Source: Comamonas sp. SCN 65-56 (GTDB lineage: Bacteria > Pseudomonadota > Gammaproteobacteria > Burkholderiales > Burkholderiaceae_C). Taken from it: 63,390 nucleotides of DNA. A program made the translations under genes and the position numbers. This document shows positions 25,995-35,227 of this stretch, piece after piece. How positions within the stretch are numbered: position 1 is the first letter of the stretch; the number at the start of each line of letters is the position of its first letter. The notes below the pieces were generated by a model, which made no database searches, was not told the origin of the DNA, and was given only the letters and a program-made list of their open reading frames with translations. The DNA lies in assembly GCF_001724135.1 (NCBI RefSeq), contig NZ_MEDS01000019.1:1-63390 (forward strand), written 5' to 3'.

Positions 25995-27233
25995 ATGAGC
26001 AGCACACCCATCACCTTCCCCAACGCCCATGGCACACGGCTTGCCGGACGGCTGGACCAACCCGAGGACGCGCCGCGCGGCTGGGCGCTGTTTGCGCATT
26101 GCTTCACCTGTTCCAAGGACAGCCGCGCCGCGGTCTTCATCGCCCGTGCGCTGGTGGAATCGGGTTTTGGCGTGCTGCGCTTTGACTTCACCGGGCTGGG
26201 CGAGAGCGCAGGCGATTTTGCCGAGACGCATTTTTCATCGAACGTGGATGATCTCGTCGCTGCCGCCGACTGGCTGCGCGCGCGCCACGGTGCGCCCGCG
26301 CTCGTGATCGGGCATTCGCTGGGTGGCGCGGCCATCCTCGCGGCAGGCGCGCGCATCCCGGACGCCAAGGCGTTTGCCACCATAGGCGCGCCCTTCGAGC
26401 CCGGGCATGTGACGCACAACTTCGGCGCGCAGCTGCAAACGATAGAAACCGAAGGCCGTGCGACGGTGCAGCTGGGCGGACGCGCGTTCACGATAGACCG
26501 CGCCTTTCTGGACGATGTGCGCGGCCAGCGCCAGGCCGAGCGCATCCGTGCACTGCGCCGCCCGCTGATGGTGCTGCACTCCCCCATCGACACGACGGTG
26601 GACATCAGCAACGCCAGTGGCATCTTTCAGGCGGCAATGCATCCCAAGTCCTTCGTCTCGCTGGACGATGCGGACCACCTGCTTTCACGCCAGGAGGACG
26701 CACGCTACGCCGCCAGCGTGATCGCGGCATGGGCCGCGCGCTATCTGCCAGCGGCGGCACAGCCGCAGCCCGAAAACGCTGTGGCCGCAGATGGCTGGGT
26801 GCATGTGGCCGAGCGCGGCACCGGCGCCTACACCGTGGCAATTGCTGCCGGGCCGCACCACTGGCTGGCCGACGAACCCGCCAGCGTGGGCGGCGACGAC
26901 CTGGGCCCCAGCCCCTACCAGATGCTGAGCGCGGCACTGGGTGCCTGCACCGCGATGACGGTGCGCATGTATGCCAATCGCAAACAGTGGCCACTGACCA
27001 AGGTGAGCGTGGTGCTGCGCCATGAGAAAGTGCATGCCAGCGACTGCGCCGAGTGCGAGACCAAGGCCGGCAAGATCGACCGCATCGAGCGCGCCATCAC
27101 CTTGGAAGGCCTGCTTGACGCCGCGCAGCGCCAGCGCCTGCTGGAAATCGCCGACATGTGCCCGGTGCACCGCACGCTGCATTCCGAGGTACAGGTGGTC
27201 ACGCACGAGGTGGGCACGGGCCTGCCGCAATAG
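25995..27233 (+). CDS. Fused alpha/beta hydrolase-OsmC family protein
   Basis: 412 residues. Residues 1 to about 255 form an alpha/beta hydrolase ([16 protein letters not shown], nucleophile S108 in GHSLGGA, acid in HSPIDTTVD, His in DDADHLLS). Residues about 270-412 form an OsmC domain with the two redox Cys in LGACTAMT and [10 protein letters not shown]. OsmC proteins reduce organic hydroperoxides. The fusion is a known architecture and may de-esterify or de-peroxidise lipid-like substrates. Physiological substrate unknown. It starts 47 bases after the permease gene. Confidence 0.9.
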   Translation: MSSTPITFPNAHGTRLAGRLDQPEDAPRGWALFAHCFTCSKDSRAAVFIARALVESGFGVLRFDFTGLGESAGDFAETHFSSNVDDLVAAADWLRARHGAPALVIGHSLGGAAILAAGARIPDAKAFATIGAPFEPGHVTHNFGAQLQTIETEGRATVQLGGRAFTIDRAFLDDVRGQRQAERIRALRRPLMVLHSPIDTTVDISNASGIFQAAMHPKSFVSLDDADHLLSRQEDARYAASVIAAWAARYLPAAAQPQPENAVAADGWVHVAERGTGAYTVAIAAGPHHWLADEPASVGGDDLGPSPYQMLSAALGACTAMTVRMYANRKQWPLTKVSVVLRHEKVHASDCAECETKAGKIDRIERAITLEGLLDAAQRQRLLEIADMCPVHRTLHSEVQVVTHEVGTGLPQ

Positions 27234-27292
27234 CCGCACGCGCGGCAGAAATCGAGGTACAGGCGTATGCTGGTTTGGTGTGGAGGCACGGC

Positions 27293-27679
27293 ATGAAAAA
27301 CACGATTCCAGCAAGCCATGTACGCATCAAGCGCGCCTACGTGGAACCATCGCCTGATGATGGCGAACGCATTTTGATTGACCGGCTCTGGCCGCGCGGC
27401 GTCAAGAAAGAGGCCTTGCAACTGACCGAATGGAACAAGGATCTTTCGCCCAGCACCGACCTGCGCCACTGGTTCAACCACGAATACGACAAGTGGCCGG
27501 AGTTTCGCCGCCGCTACGCCGCCGAGTTGGCGCAAAGTCCAGAGCATTTCGCCGCCTTGCGTGAGCGCGCACACAAAGGCGTGATCACGCTGGTGTATGG
27601 CGCGCACGACGAAGAAGTGAACAACGCGGTGGCGATGCGCGAATACCTGTTGAGCCCGACGGGCCTCGATGTGCAATGA
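27293..27679 (+). CDS. DUF488 family protein
   Basis: 128 residues with the DUF488 signature: [46 protein letters not shown] and [16 protein letters not shown]. The biochemical function is not established. The ATG at 27293 follows GGAGG; a longer frame would overlap the OsmC fusion gene. A carboxymuconolactone decarboxylase-like gene follows after 13 bases. Confidence 0.85.
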   Translation: MKNTIPASHVRIKRAYVEPSPDDGERILIDRLWPRGVKKEALQLTEWNKDLSPSTDLRHWFNHEYDKWPEFRRRYAAELAQSPEHFAALRERAHKGVITLVYGAHDEEVNNAVAMREYLLSPTGLDVQ

Positions 27680-27692
27680 ACGGAGAGCAACG

Positions 27693-28046
27693 ATGGACCA
27701 CGCGATTTATCCGAAGTTCGGCGACGCCGACATCGCCCGCAAGCGCCGCGAGCTGGCGCCCAAACAGCTTGAAGGCTTTCGCGCTTTCAGCGCCGCGGCC
27801 TTTGCCGAGGGCGAGCTGGATGCGAAAACCAAGCAGTTGATCGCCGTCGCGGTGGCGCATGTCACGCAGTGCCCGTATTGCATTCGCGGCCACACCGACG
27901 GCGCGCTGAAGGCCGGCGCGACTGAAGGGCAGATCATGGAAGCGATCTGGGTCGCGGCCGAAATGCGCGCGGGCGGCGCCTACGCGCACTCCTCACTGGC
28001 AATTGATCAGATGGCAGCACACCAGGACAAGACGCACCAAGCCTGA
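27693..28046 (+). CDS. Carboxymuconolactone decarboxylase/AhpD-like protein
   Basis: 117 residues. It has the CMD fold and the AhpD-type CxxC in [20 protein letters not shown] with the nearby His, followed by [20 protein letters not shown]. Such proteins act in peroxide defence or as small decarboxylases. The CxxC favours the redox type, which would fit the OsmC fusion nearby. The start at 27693 has CGGAGAG upstream; an ATG eight codons earlier overlaps DUF488. Confidence 0.85.
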   Translation: MDHAIYPKFGDADIARKRRELAPKQLEGFRAFSAAAFAEGELDAKTKQLIAVAVAHVTQCPYCIRGHTDGALKAGATEGQIMEAIWVAAEMRAGGAYAHSSLAIDQMAAHQDKTHQA

Positions 28047-28055
28047 GCCGCAGCT

Positions 28056-28436
28056 TCAAGCGCGCGGGCTACGCGCTGACGCATCCACCTCCGCAATGCC
28101 ATCGGCATCGCACCCCATGCTCGCCGCGATCCAGCGGCGCACCAGCGCGCGCCAACCGCGCGTGAGCCCGTTGCTGCACCGCTGCACAGCGCGCTCAGCA
28201 TCCTGCAGGACGCCGCAGACATAGCGCCCTGCGCCGTCATCCCAGCGCAGCTTGACGCATGGCCCGGTGGTGCGGCGCGAATACAGCATGCCGAGCGGGC
28301 ACGGTTCGGCCAGGCAGCACAGGCCACAGCCATTGCAGGGCGAACCGACGGGCGGCTTGGGCGGCGCGTTCACATGGCGCCAGGCGCGCTGCCAGCCTGA
28401 AGGCATGGGGCGCGCGGGTTTGTGCAAGGGTGGCAT
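28056..28436 (-). CDS. YkgJ-like cysteine-cluster protein
   Basis: 126 residues. A dense Cys cluster (CNGCGLCCLAEPCPLG) and a further Cys in YVCGVLQDAERAVQRC suggest a zinc or iron-sulfur site of the YkgJ/CxxCxxCC family. The function is unknown. Converges with the preceding gene. The C-terminal half is alpha-helical and Arg-rich. Confidence 0.7.
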   Translation of the reverse strand: MPPLHKPARPMPSGWQRAWRHVNAPPKPPVGSPCNGCGLCCLAEPCPLGMLYSRRTTGPCVKLRWDDGAGRYVCGVLQDAERAVQRCSNGLTRGWRALVRRWIAASMGCDADGIAEVDASARSPRA

Positions 28437-28457
28437 GCTTATTCAGCGCCCTGCCCA

Positions 28458-28733
28458 TCAAAGGCGCTTTTGCGCCGTGTGCAAGATGGTCAGCACCTGC
28501 ACGGTGTTGTCCTTCACGCGATAAACGGCAATGTAGTGCTTGTGCAGCACCAGTTCGCGCGTGCCGTACACCCGACCCGGCCTGCCCAGCGTGTGCTCGC
28601 GCAACAAGTTTAGTTTGTCGCGCAGTTCGCGCACAAAGCTGGCGGCGCGCACCGGATGGTCTTGGGCGATGTAGGTAGCGATCTCATCCAGACGTGCCAG
28701 CGCGCGGCGCGTCCAGCGGATGTCACGCGCCAT
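28458..28733 (-). CDS. parE: ParE/RelE-type toxin
   Basis: 91 residues with the ParE fold signature: [22 protein letters not shown], then [40 protein letters not shown]. ParE toxins poison gyrase. The start overlaps the 3' end of the antitoxin gene by 11 bases, the usual arrangement. Confidence 0.88.
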   Translation of the reverse strand: MARDIRWTRRALARLDEIATYIAQDHPVRAASFVRELRDKLNLLREHTLGRPGRVYGTRELVLHKHYIAVYRVKDNTVQVLTILHTAQKRL

Positions 28734-28977
28734 GACGAGCAAAAACCGTGGCGACTTCTTCCTCGCTGGAGAGATCGCCCTGCTCCGCCTGGGCCAGCCC
28801 GGCTTCAATGTCCTGAATCTGCCAGCGCTGTGCGGCAACGTAGCTGCTCAAAGCCTCTACCGTGACGAAACTCTTGGTGCGCGAGGTTGCGCGTGCCAAG
28901 TCTTCAAGCTGCTGGTAGAGCTCGGAAGGCAGGCGCACATTGATGGTACGGCTGGGCAGGGTGGCGGATTCGGTCAT
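28723..28977 (-). CDS. parD: Ribbon-helix-helix antitoxin of the ParDE type
   Basis: 84 residues. The N-terminal beta strand [20 protein letters not shown] is a ribbon-helix-helix DNA-binding unit. The C-terminal acidic tail ([16 protein letters not shown]) would wrap the toxin. ATG at 28977; an in-frame ATG five codons upstream is possible. The operon starts about 70 bases from the end of uvrA and is likely autoregulated. Confidence 0.82.
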   Translation of the reverse strand: MTESATLPSRTINVRLPSELYQQLEDLARATSRTKSFVTVEALSSYVAAQRWQIQDIEAGLAQAEQGDLSSEEEVATVFARHGA

Positions 28978-29045
28978 GGCGGCGCTTTGCATTGGGTGTA
29001 TTACGTTGCATTGTAGAAATGACATTGATCGTCTGCAACGCGTTT

Positions 29046-32000
29046 TCAACGCGCCAGCACTGGCGCCAACGCCTGTCCGGTATGGGTCTTCAGCCGCACC
29101 AATTCCTCGGGCGTACCCGCCGCTACGATGCGCCCGCCGCCCGCGCCGCCTTCGGGGCCGAGGTCGATCACCCAGTCGGCCTCGGCAATCACGTCCAGAT
29201 CGTGCTCGATGACGAGCACGCTGTGGCCGCCATCGACCAGGCGGTGCAGCACGCGAATCAGCTTGTCCACGTCGGCCATGTGCAGGCCGACGGTAGGTTC
29301 ATCGAGCACGTAGAGCGTGCGCGGCGTTTTCTGGCCGCGGCGCGTAACGTCATCGCGCACCTTGGTGAGTTCGGTCACCAGCTTGATGCGCTGCGCCTCG
29401 CCGCCCGAGAGCGTGGGCGAGGGCTGGCCTAGCGTCAGGTAGCCCAGGCCCACGTCTTTCAGGAGTTGCAGCGGGTGCGCGATGGCGGGCATGCTGGCGA
29501 AAAACTGGACGGCCTCATCCACCTCCATGCGCAGCACCTCGCCTATGCTCTTGCCGCGCCAGGTGACGGCCAGCGTCTCGGGGTTGAAGCGCGCGCCGTG
29601 GCAGACCTCGCAGGGCAGTTTCACGTCGGGCAGGAAGCTCATTTCGATGGTGCGCATGCCCTGGCCCTGGCAGGAGGGGCAACGGCCTTCGCCGGTATTG
29701 AACGAGAACCGCGCCGCCCCGTAACCGCGCGCCTTGGCCTCCAGCGTTTCGGCAAAGAGCTTGCGGATCAAGTCCCAGAAGCCGATGTAGGTCGCCGGGC
29801 AGGAGCGCGGCGTCTTGCCGATGGGCGTCTGGTCGACTTCGAGCACGCGATCCACCGATTCGAAGCCCGAGAGGCCGGTGCAGCCGATGAGCGGCGGTGC
29901 CTTGCCCGCATCCATCGCATCGCGCCCTGCTTTGGTCTGGCGCTGGCTAACCCAGGCGGCCACGTTGGCCAGCAGCACGTCGCGCGCCAGCGTGGATTTG
30001 CCGGAACCGGAGACGCCGGTGATGGCGACCAGGCGGTTCAGAGGCACGCGGGCGGTGAGGTGGTGCAGGTTGTGCAGGTGGGCACCATGCACGGTGAGCC
30101 ATGCCTTCACTCCCTCCCCCTCTGGGGCTGAAGGCCGCAGCTCCGGTTCCGCCTGCGCGGAACCGGACGGCCTGAAGAGCGGCGGCGTCTCGCCGCCAGC
30201 ACCGGGGTTGGGGTGGGGGCTAGCAGCTTCCGCATTGATAGCTGCTCGCGCTTGCTGGTCAAGCGTTAGAGGCTGATTTGATTCAAATTCATCATTGGCA
30301 CCGGGTTGGCCCCCACCCCTGCCCTCCCCCAAAGGGGGAGGGAGCAAAACCGGCCGCCGCGCCTGCAAGGGGTGGCGCATCGCATGCAGCAGGTAACGCC
30401 CGGTCTGCGAATCCGCCACGGCCTCGATGTCGGCCACACGGCCCTCGGCGATCAGGCGGCCGCCGCGCTTGCCGGCGCTGGGGCCGATGTCGATCACGTG
30501 CTCCGCGGTGCGGATGGTTTCTTCGTCGTGCTCGACGACGACCAGGGTGTTGCCCTTGTCGCTCAGGCTTTGCAGTGCCCTCAAGAGGATGCGGTTGTCG
30601 CGCGCGTGCAGGCCTATGGTCGGCTCATCGAGCACGTAGCACACGCCCTGCAAATTGCTGCCAAGCTGCGCCGCGAGCCGGATGCGCTGTGCCTCGCCGC
30701 CCGAGAGGCTGGGCGCGCCGCGGTCGAGTGTGAGGTAGGACAGGCCCACCTCTTCGAGGAAGGCCAGGCGGCTCGCTATCTCGGGCAGCAGGTCGCGCGC
30801 GATCTCGGCACCGCGGCCGTCCAATTGCAAGCCCCGCACCCACGCGCGCACGTCGGCCACCGAGAGTTGCGCGATGTCGGTGATGGGCTGGCCCTCGAAC
30901 AGCACCGCGCGCGCCACCGGGTTCAGCCGCGTGCCTTCACAAGTGGGGCACGGCACATCCTCCAGGTCTTCCAGCTCGGGCTCGCCAAAGGTCTTCTCGC
31001 GGCCCAGCTCGCGGTCGGGCTGCATGGACTCGGTGATCACCTTGCGCTGCGCGCGCGTGAGCTGCACGCCGGTGCCCATGCAGTCAGGGCACCAGCCGTG
31101 CTTGCTGTTGTAGGAAAACAGGCGCGGGTCGGGCTCGGCGTAGCTGGTGGCGCAGACCGGGCAGGCGCGCTGAGTGGAAAACACCTGCACGCGGCCTATG
31201 CCCGACGTGGGCCTGCCCTGCGCCAGCGCGGCTTCCAGTCCGTCAAGCTGGCTGATCACCTGCACCACACCCTTGCCCAGCGCCAGCGCCTTTTCCAACT
31301 GCTCGTGCAGCAGGGCTTCATCGGCAGGCAAAACGTCCAGGCTGAACACCGGCAGTTCGATGCTGTGCTCCTTGAAGCGATCGAGGCGCGGAAAGCCCGT
31401 CGTCGGCAGAAACTCGCCATCCACGCGCAGATGCGTGTAGCCGCGCGGGCGTGCCCAGTCGGCGAGTTCGGTATAGACGCCCTTGCGGTTGACGACCAGC
31501 GGCGCGAGCAGGCCGACGTGCTGGCCGCGGTAGTCGCGCAGCACCTGCGCGACGATGCTGTCCACGCTCTGCGGCTGCACAGCAGCGCCGTCGTGGATGC
31601 AGTGCTGCACGCCGAGCTTGACGTAGAGCAGACGCAGAAAGTGCCAGATTTCGGTCGTCGTGCCGACGGTGCTCTTGCGCCCGCCGCGCGACAGACGCTG
31701 CTCGATCGCCACCGTCGGCGGAATGCCGTAGACCGCGTCCACCTCGGGCCGGCCCGCCGGCTGGACGATGGAGCGCGCGTAGGCGTTGAGCGATTCGAGG
31801 TAGCGCCGCTGCCCCTCGTTGAACAGGATGTCGAAGGCGAGCGTGGATTTGCCCGAACCGGAAACGCCGGTGATGACGTTGAACTTGCCGCGCGGGATGT
31901 TGACCGACAGGTGCTGGAGGTTGTGCTCGCGGGCGTTGATGATCTCAATCGCGGTTGGGCGTTGGGGGTTGGGCGTTGGGCGTAAATACCCAGCCTGCAC

Positions 32001-35000
32001 CTCCTGCACGCTGAACGCTGAACGCTGAACGCTGAACGTTTTTTCGTACTCGCGCAGCGCCTGCGCGGTGTATGAGCCCGGGTGCTGGCGCAGCTCCTCG
32101 GGCGGCCCTTCGGCCACCAGCTCGCCACCCGCATCGCCGCCATCGGGGCCGAGGTCGATCACCCAGTCGCTCGCGCGGATCACGTCGAGGTTGTGCTCGA
32201 TCACGATCAGCGAATGCCCGGCATCCAGCAGCTTGCGCAGCGCGCGCATCAGCTTGGCGATGTCGTCGAAGTGCAGCCCCGTGGTCGGCTCGTCGAACAG
32301 GAAAAGCTGCCCCTTGCGTGCCACCGGCTGGTGCGACTTGGCTCGCGCGCGCGCCGCTTCGGCGAGAAAGCCGGCGAGCTTCAGGCGCTGCGCCTCGCCG
32401 CCCGAGAGCGTGGGCACGGGCTGGCCCAGGCGCACGTACTCCAGGCCGACGTCGACGATGGGCGCCAGTGCGCGCTTGACTTCTGCATCGGCGGCAAAAA
32501 GCTGCGCCGCCTCGCTCACCGTGAGCTCAAGCACATCGGCCACGTTGAGCAGCCGCCCGCCGCGCTCCACGCGCACCTCCAGCACCTCGGGGCGGTAGCG
32601 CTGGCCGTTGCAATCGGGGCAGCGCAGATACACATCCGAGAGGAACTGCATCTCCACGTGCTCGAAGCCCGAGCCGCCGCAGGTCGGGCAGCGCCCGTCG
32701 CCGCTGTTGAAGCTGAACTTGGCGGCGTTGTAGCCGCGCTCTCTGGCCAGCGGCGCGGCGGCGAAGACCTCGCGGATGCCATCCCACGCGCCGACGTAGC
32801 TCGCGGGGTTGGAGCGCGCCGTCTTGCCGATGGGCGATTGGTCAACGAAGACCGCGTCGCTCAGAAAGTCCACGCCCAGCAGCCTGTCGTGGCGGCCCGG
32901 TGCCTCCGTGGCGCGGCCAAAGTGGCGCATCAGCGCGGGCGCGAGCACGTCCTGGATCAGCGTGGACTTGCCCGAGCCGGACACACCGGTCACGGTGACC
33001 AGCCGCTGCAGCGGGAACTGCACCGTGAGGTTCTTGAGGTTGTGCTCGCGCGCGCCTTCCAGAATCAGGCGCGGCGTGGACGCCGCCACCAGCCGCTTGA
33101 AGCCCATACCGACGGATTTGCGCGCACCGAGGTAGGCACCGGTCAGCGTGTCGGCCTGGCGCAGCGCATCCACGCTGCCATCGAAGACGATCTGACCGCC
33201 GCGTTCGCCCGGGCCCGGGCCCATGTCGATCACGCGGTCGGCGCAGAGCATCACCGCCGGATCGTGCTCGGCGACGACGAGGGTGTTGCCCGCATCGACC
33301 AGGCGGCGCATCGCCACGTTGATGCGATCCATGTCGCGCGGGTGCAGGCCGATGCTGGGCTCATCGAGCACGAACAGCGTGTTCACCAGCGAGGTGCCCA
33401 GCGCCGTGGTCAGATTGATGCGCTGCACCTCGCCGCCGCTGAGGGTGCGGCTCTGGCGGTCGAGCGTGAGGTAGCCGATGCCCACGTCGCAGAGGTATTT
33501 GAGGCGGGTGGCGATTTCTTCGAGGATTTGCTGGCGCGCTTGGGCATCCGCATTGGCTCCCTCCCCCGCTGGGGCTGAAGGCTGCGGCTCCAGTTCCGCC
33601 TGCGCGGAACTGGACAGCCTGAAGAGCGGCGGCGTCTCGCCGCCAGCACCGGGGTGGGGGTGGGGGCCAGCGGCGCCCACATCCACAAGATCGCCTGAAC
33701 TTGGCACCGTCAGCCCCCACCCCTGCCCTCCCCCAAAGGGGGAGGGAGAAAGAAGCAGCCGCTGCACGAACTGCCGCAACTTCACCAGCGGCAGCATCAC
33801 CAGATCATGCAGGCACAGCCCCGGCAGCGCCTCCAGCTGCGCCCGGCTCCACGCCACCCCCTGTGGCATGAAGCGCGCAGCGGGTGCCAGCACCGCGTCC
33901 GCATCCGCCTTGCTGCCCACGCGCCACAGCAGGCTCTCGGTCTTGAGCCGCGCGCCGCTGCACACCGGGCAAGGGGTGTAGCTGCGGTATTTGGACAGCA
34001 GCACGCGGATGTGCATCTTGTAGGCCTTGGTCTCCAGGTAGGCAAAGAAGCGCTTGATGCCATACCACTGGCGGTTCCAGTTGCCCTCGCGGTAGTCGGG
34101 CGTGCCCTCGATCACCCAGCATTGCTGCGCCTCGGTGAGCTTGTTCCACGGCGTGTCGCGCGGGATGCCCGCGGCCTCGCCGTGGCGCATCAGGTCGTCC
34201 TGGATTTCCTTCCACGCGGGCGTCTGGATCGCCTTGATCGCGCCCGCGCGCAGCGTGCGCTTGTCGTCGGGAATCACCAGCCCCCAATCGACGCCGATCA
34301 CGCGGCCGAACCCCCGGCAGGTCTCGCATGCGCCCACGGGCGAGTTGAAAGAGAACATCGAGGCGATGGGCTCGGCGTAGCGGATGTCGCTCTCCGGGCA
34401 GTGCAGGCCGGTGGAAAAGCGCCAGATTTCAGGCTCGGCCTCGCCCTCCTCCGGCAGCCGGTACACCGCCATGCGCCCGCCGCCGCGCAGCAAGGCCGTC
34501 TCGATCGCCTCGACCACGCGCGCGCGCTCGGCCCTGCCCATGCGAAAGCGGTCGGCCACCACGTCCAGCAGCTTCTTGCCGTCGTGCTCGCGCTCGGCCT
34601 GCACCTTGGTGAAGCCGCTGGCCGACAGCCATTGCTGCATCTGCTCGGGTGTGGTGCCGCCCGGCAGCTCGGCGGCAAAGGTCAGCACGATGCGCGGATC
34701 GCCCGCCTGCGCGCAGCGCGCCTGCAGCTCGGCGTGGATGCTGTCCGCGCTGTCGTGGCGCACGGGCAGCGCGGTCTGGCGGTCAAACAGCCGCCCGGCG
34801 CGCGCGAACAACAGCTTCAGGTGGTCATTGAGCTCCGTCATCGTGCCGACGGTCGATCGGCTGGAGCGCACCGGGTTGGTCTGGTCGATGGCGATCGCGG
34901 GCGGCACGCCCTCCACCTTGTCCACCGCCGGCTTGTCCATGCGGTCCAGGAACTGGCGCGCGTAGGGGCTGAAGGTCTCGACATAGCGCCGCTGCCCCTC

Positions 35001-35147
35001 GGCGTAGAGCGTGTCGAACACCAGGCTGGACTTGCCGCTGCCGCTCGGGCCGGTGACCACCGTCAGCGTGCCGGTGGCGATGTCCAGATCAAGGTTCTTG
35101 AGGTTGTGCTGGCGGGCTCCGCGGATGCGGATGCTTCCCTCGTTCAT
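29046..35147 (-). CDS. uvrA: Double-length UvrA: two complete UvrA units in one chain
   Basis: UvrA is the damage-sensing ATPase of nucleotide excision repair. This chain has 2033 residues, twice the usual 940-1000. It has four Walker A motifs (GPSGSGKS at 33-40 and three GVSGSGKST) and four signatures (TLSGGEVQR, TLSGGEAQRLK, SLSGGEAQRIR, TLSGGEAQRIK). Zinc-finger Cys pairs occur in both halves (CPVCSGARL, CPTCGGSGF, CPDCMG, CPTCEG, CPSCQG). Three segments are foreign: a B repeat at residues about 467-531, heptamer arrays at about 1037-1065 in the linker between halves, and a B repeat with nested A repeat at about 1602-1679. All keep the frame open. ATG at 35147 by family alignment, with GAAGG upstream. 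Confidence 0.9.
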   Translation of the reverse strand: MNEGSIRIRGARQHNLKNLDLDIATGTLTVVTGPSGSGKSSLVFDTLYAEGQRRYVETFSPYARQFLDRMDKPAVDKVEGVPPAIAIDQTNPVRSSRSTVGTMTELNDHLKLLFARAGRLFDRQTALPVRHDSADSIHAELQARCAQAGDPRIVLTFAAELPGGTTPEQMQQWLSASGFTKVQAEREHDGKKLLDVVADRFRMGRAERARVVEAIETALLRGGGRMAVYRLPEEGEAEPEIWRFSTGLHCPESDIRYAEPIASMFSFNSPVGACETCRGFGRVIGVDWGLVIPDDKRTLRAGAIKAIQTPAWKEIQDDLMRHGEAAGIPRDTPWNKLTEAQQCWVIEGTPDYREGNWNRQWYGIKRFFAYLETKAYKMHIRVLLSKYRSYTPCPVCSGARLKTESLLWRVGSKADADAVLAPAARFMPQGVAWSRAQLEALPGLCLHDLVMLPLVKLRQFVQRLLLSPSPFGGGQGWGLTVPSSGDLVDVGAAGPHPHPGAGGETPPLFRLSSSAQAELEPQPSAPAGEGANADAQARQQILEEIATRLKYLCDVGIGYLTLDRQSRTLSGGEVQRINLTTALGTSLVNTLFVLDEPSIGLHPRDMDRINVAMRRLVDAGNTLVVAEHDPAVMLCADRVIDMGPGPGERGGQIVFDGSVDALRQADTLTGAYLGARKSVGMGFKRLVAASTPRLILEGAREHNLKNLTVQFPLQRLVTVTGVSGSGKSTLIQDVLAPALMRHFGRATEAPGRHDRLLGVDFLSDAVFVDQSPIGKTARSNPASYVGAWDGIREVFAAAPLARERGYNAAKFSFNSGDGRCPTCGGSGFEHVEMQFLSDVYLRCPDCNGQRYRPEVLEVRVERGGRLLNVADVLELTVSEAAQLFAADAEVKRALAPIVDVGLEYVRLGQPVPTLSGGEAQRLKLAGFLAEAARARAKSHQPVARKGQLFLFDEPTTGLHFDDIAKLMRALRKLLDAGHSLIVIEHNLDVIRASDWVIDLGPDGGDAGGELVAEGPPEELRQHPGSYTAQALREYEKTFSVQRSAFSVQEVQAGYLRPTPNPQRPTAIEIINAREHNLQHLSVNIPRGKFNVITGVSGSGKSTLAFDILFNEGQRRYLESLNAYARSIVQPAGRPEVDAVYGIPPTVAIEQRLSRGGRKSTVGTTTEIWHFLRLLYVKLGVQHCIHDGAAVQPQSVDSIVAQVLRDYRGQHVGLLAPLVVNRKGVYTELADWARPRGYTHLRVDGEFLPTTGFPRLDRFKEHSIELPVFSLDVLPADEALLHEQLEKALALGKGVVQVISQLDGLEAALAQGRPTSGIGRVQVFSTQRACPVCATSYAEPDPRLFSYNSKHGWCPDCMGTGVQLTRAQRKVITESMQPDRELGREKTFGEPELEDLEDVPCPTCEGTRLNPVARAVLFEGQPITDIAQLSVADVRAWVRGLQLDGRGAEIARDLLPEIASRLAFLEEVGLSYLTLDRGAPSLSGGEAQRIRLAAQLGSNLQGVCYVLDEPTIGLHARDNRILLRALQSLSDKGNTLVVVEHDEETIRTAEHVIDIGPSAGKRGGRLIAEGRVADIEAVADSQTGRYLLHAMRHPLQARRPVLLPPPLGEGRGGGQPGANDEFESNQPLTLDQQARAAINAEAASPHPNPGAGGETPPLFRPSGSAQAEPELRPSAPEGEGVKAWLTVHGAHLHNLHHLTARVPLNRLVAITGVSGSGKSTLARDVLLANVAAWVSQRQTKAGRDAMDAGKAPPLIGCTGLSGFESVDRVLEVDQTPIGKTPRSCPATYIGFWDLIRKLFAETLEAKARGYGAARFSFNTGEGRCPSCQGQGMRTIEMSFLPDVKLPCEVCHGARFNPETLAVTWRGKSIGEVLRMEVDEAVQFFASMPAIAHPLQLLKDVGLGYLTLGQPSPTLSGGEAQRIKLVTELTKVRDDVTRRGQKTPRTLYVLDEPTVGLHMADVDKLIRVLHRLVDGGHSVLVIEHDLDVIAEADWVIDLGPEGGAGGGRIVAAGTPEELVRLKTHTGQALAPVLAR
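30111..30344. repeat. Composite repeat B, copy 1, inside uvrA, with a nested A repeat
   Basis: The left arm (30111-30217) has an outer stem AGGCCG/CGGCCT and an inner stem CCGGTTCCGC/GCGGAACCGG with loop CTGC. The right arm (about 30309-30344) has a CCCTCCCCC/GGGGGAGGG hairpin with loop AAA. The middle holds an A repeat. Translated in uvrA, the arms give PHPNPGAGGETPPLF and PPPLGEGRGGG. About 78 codons are added without a stop. Confidence 0.85.
30234..30290. repeat. Repeat A copy nested inside repeat B in uvrA (inverted orientation)
   Basis: Read on the opposite strand it has the A features AACGCTTG, the loop ACCAG, CAAGCGCGAGCAGCTAT. The plus strand ends GATTTGATTCAAATTC, shared with the diverged copy in liuB. 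It replaces the variable centre of the surrounding B element. Confidence 0.8.
31954..32038. repeat. Two heptanucleotide arrays in the uvrA linker
   Basis: At 31954-31981 there are four units of GTTGGGC (one GTTGGGG). At 32011-32038 there are four perfect units of CTGAACG, followed by a T run. A 29-base spacer lies between. A seven-base unit is not a multiple of three, so loss or gain of one unit would shift the uvrA frame. The encoded linker includes FSVQRSAFSVQ and RPTPNPQRPT. Confidence 0.9.
33557..33748. repeat. Composite repeat B, copy 2, inside uvrA
   Basis: Left arm with outer stem AGGCTG/CAGCCT and inner stem CCAGTTCCGC/GCGGAACTGG. Right arm hairpin CCCTCCCCC/GGGGGAGGG, loop AAA. The middle (about 33671-33712) is unrelated to the middles of copies 1 and 3. 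Translated in uvrA it gives SPSPFGGGQGWG and PHPHPGAGGETPPLFR, about 64 codons. The right arm is read in a different frame from copy 1. Confidence 0.85.
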
Positions 35148-35227
35148 GTGACGGCCTTCACGGAGGTGGGGCCAAAATTCTAGGCGGCGCGGCCCATGTC
35201 GCAAGGATGCAGGGTTATAGGCAGCGC

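Noticed and set aside
30306-31985. Long open frame on the plus strand across uvrA
   Set aside because: Antisense shadow of a GC-rich gene; its translation has no recognisable domain and is His/Gln/Arg-biased.
31954-32038. Heptamer arrays as a CRISPR-like array
   Set aside because: Units are seven bases without spacers and no cas genes are nearby.
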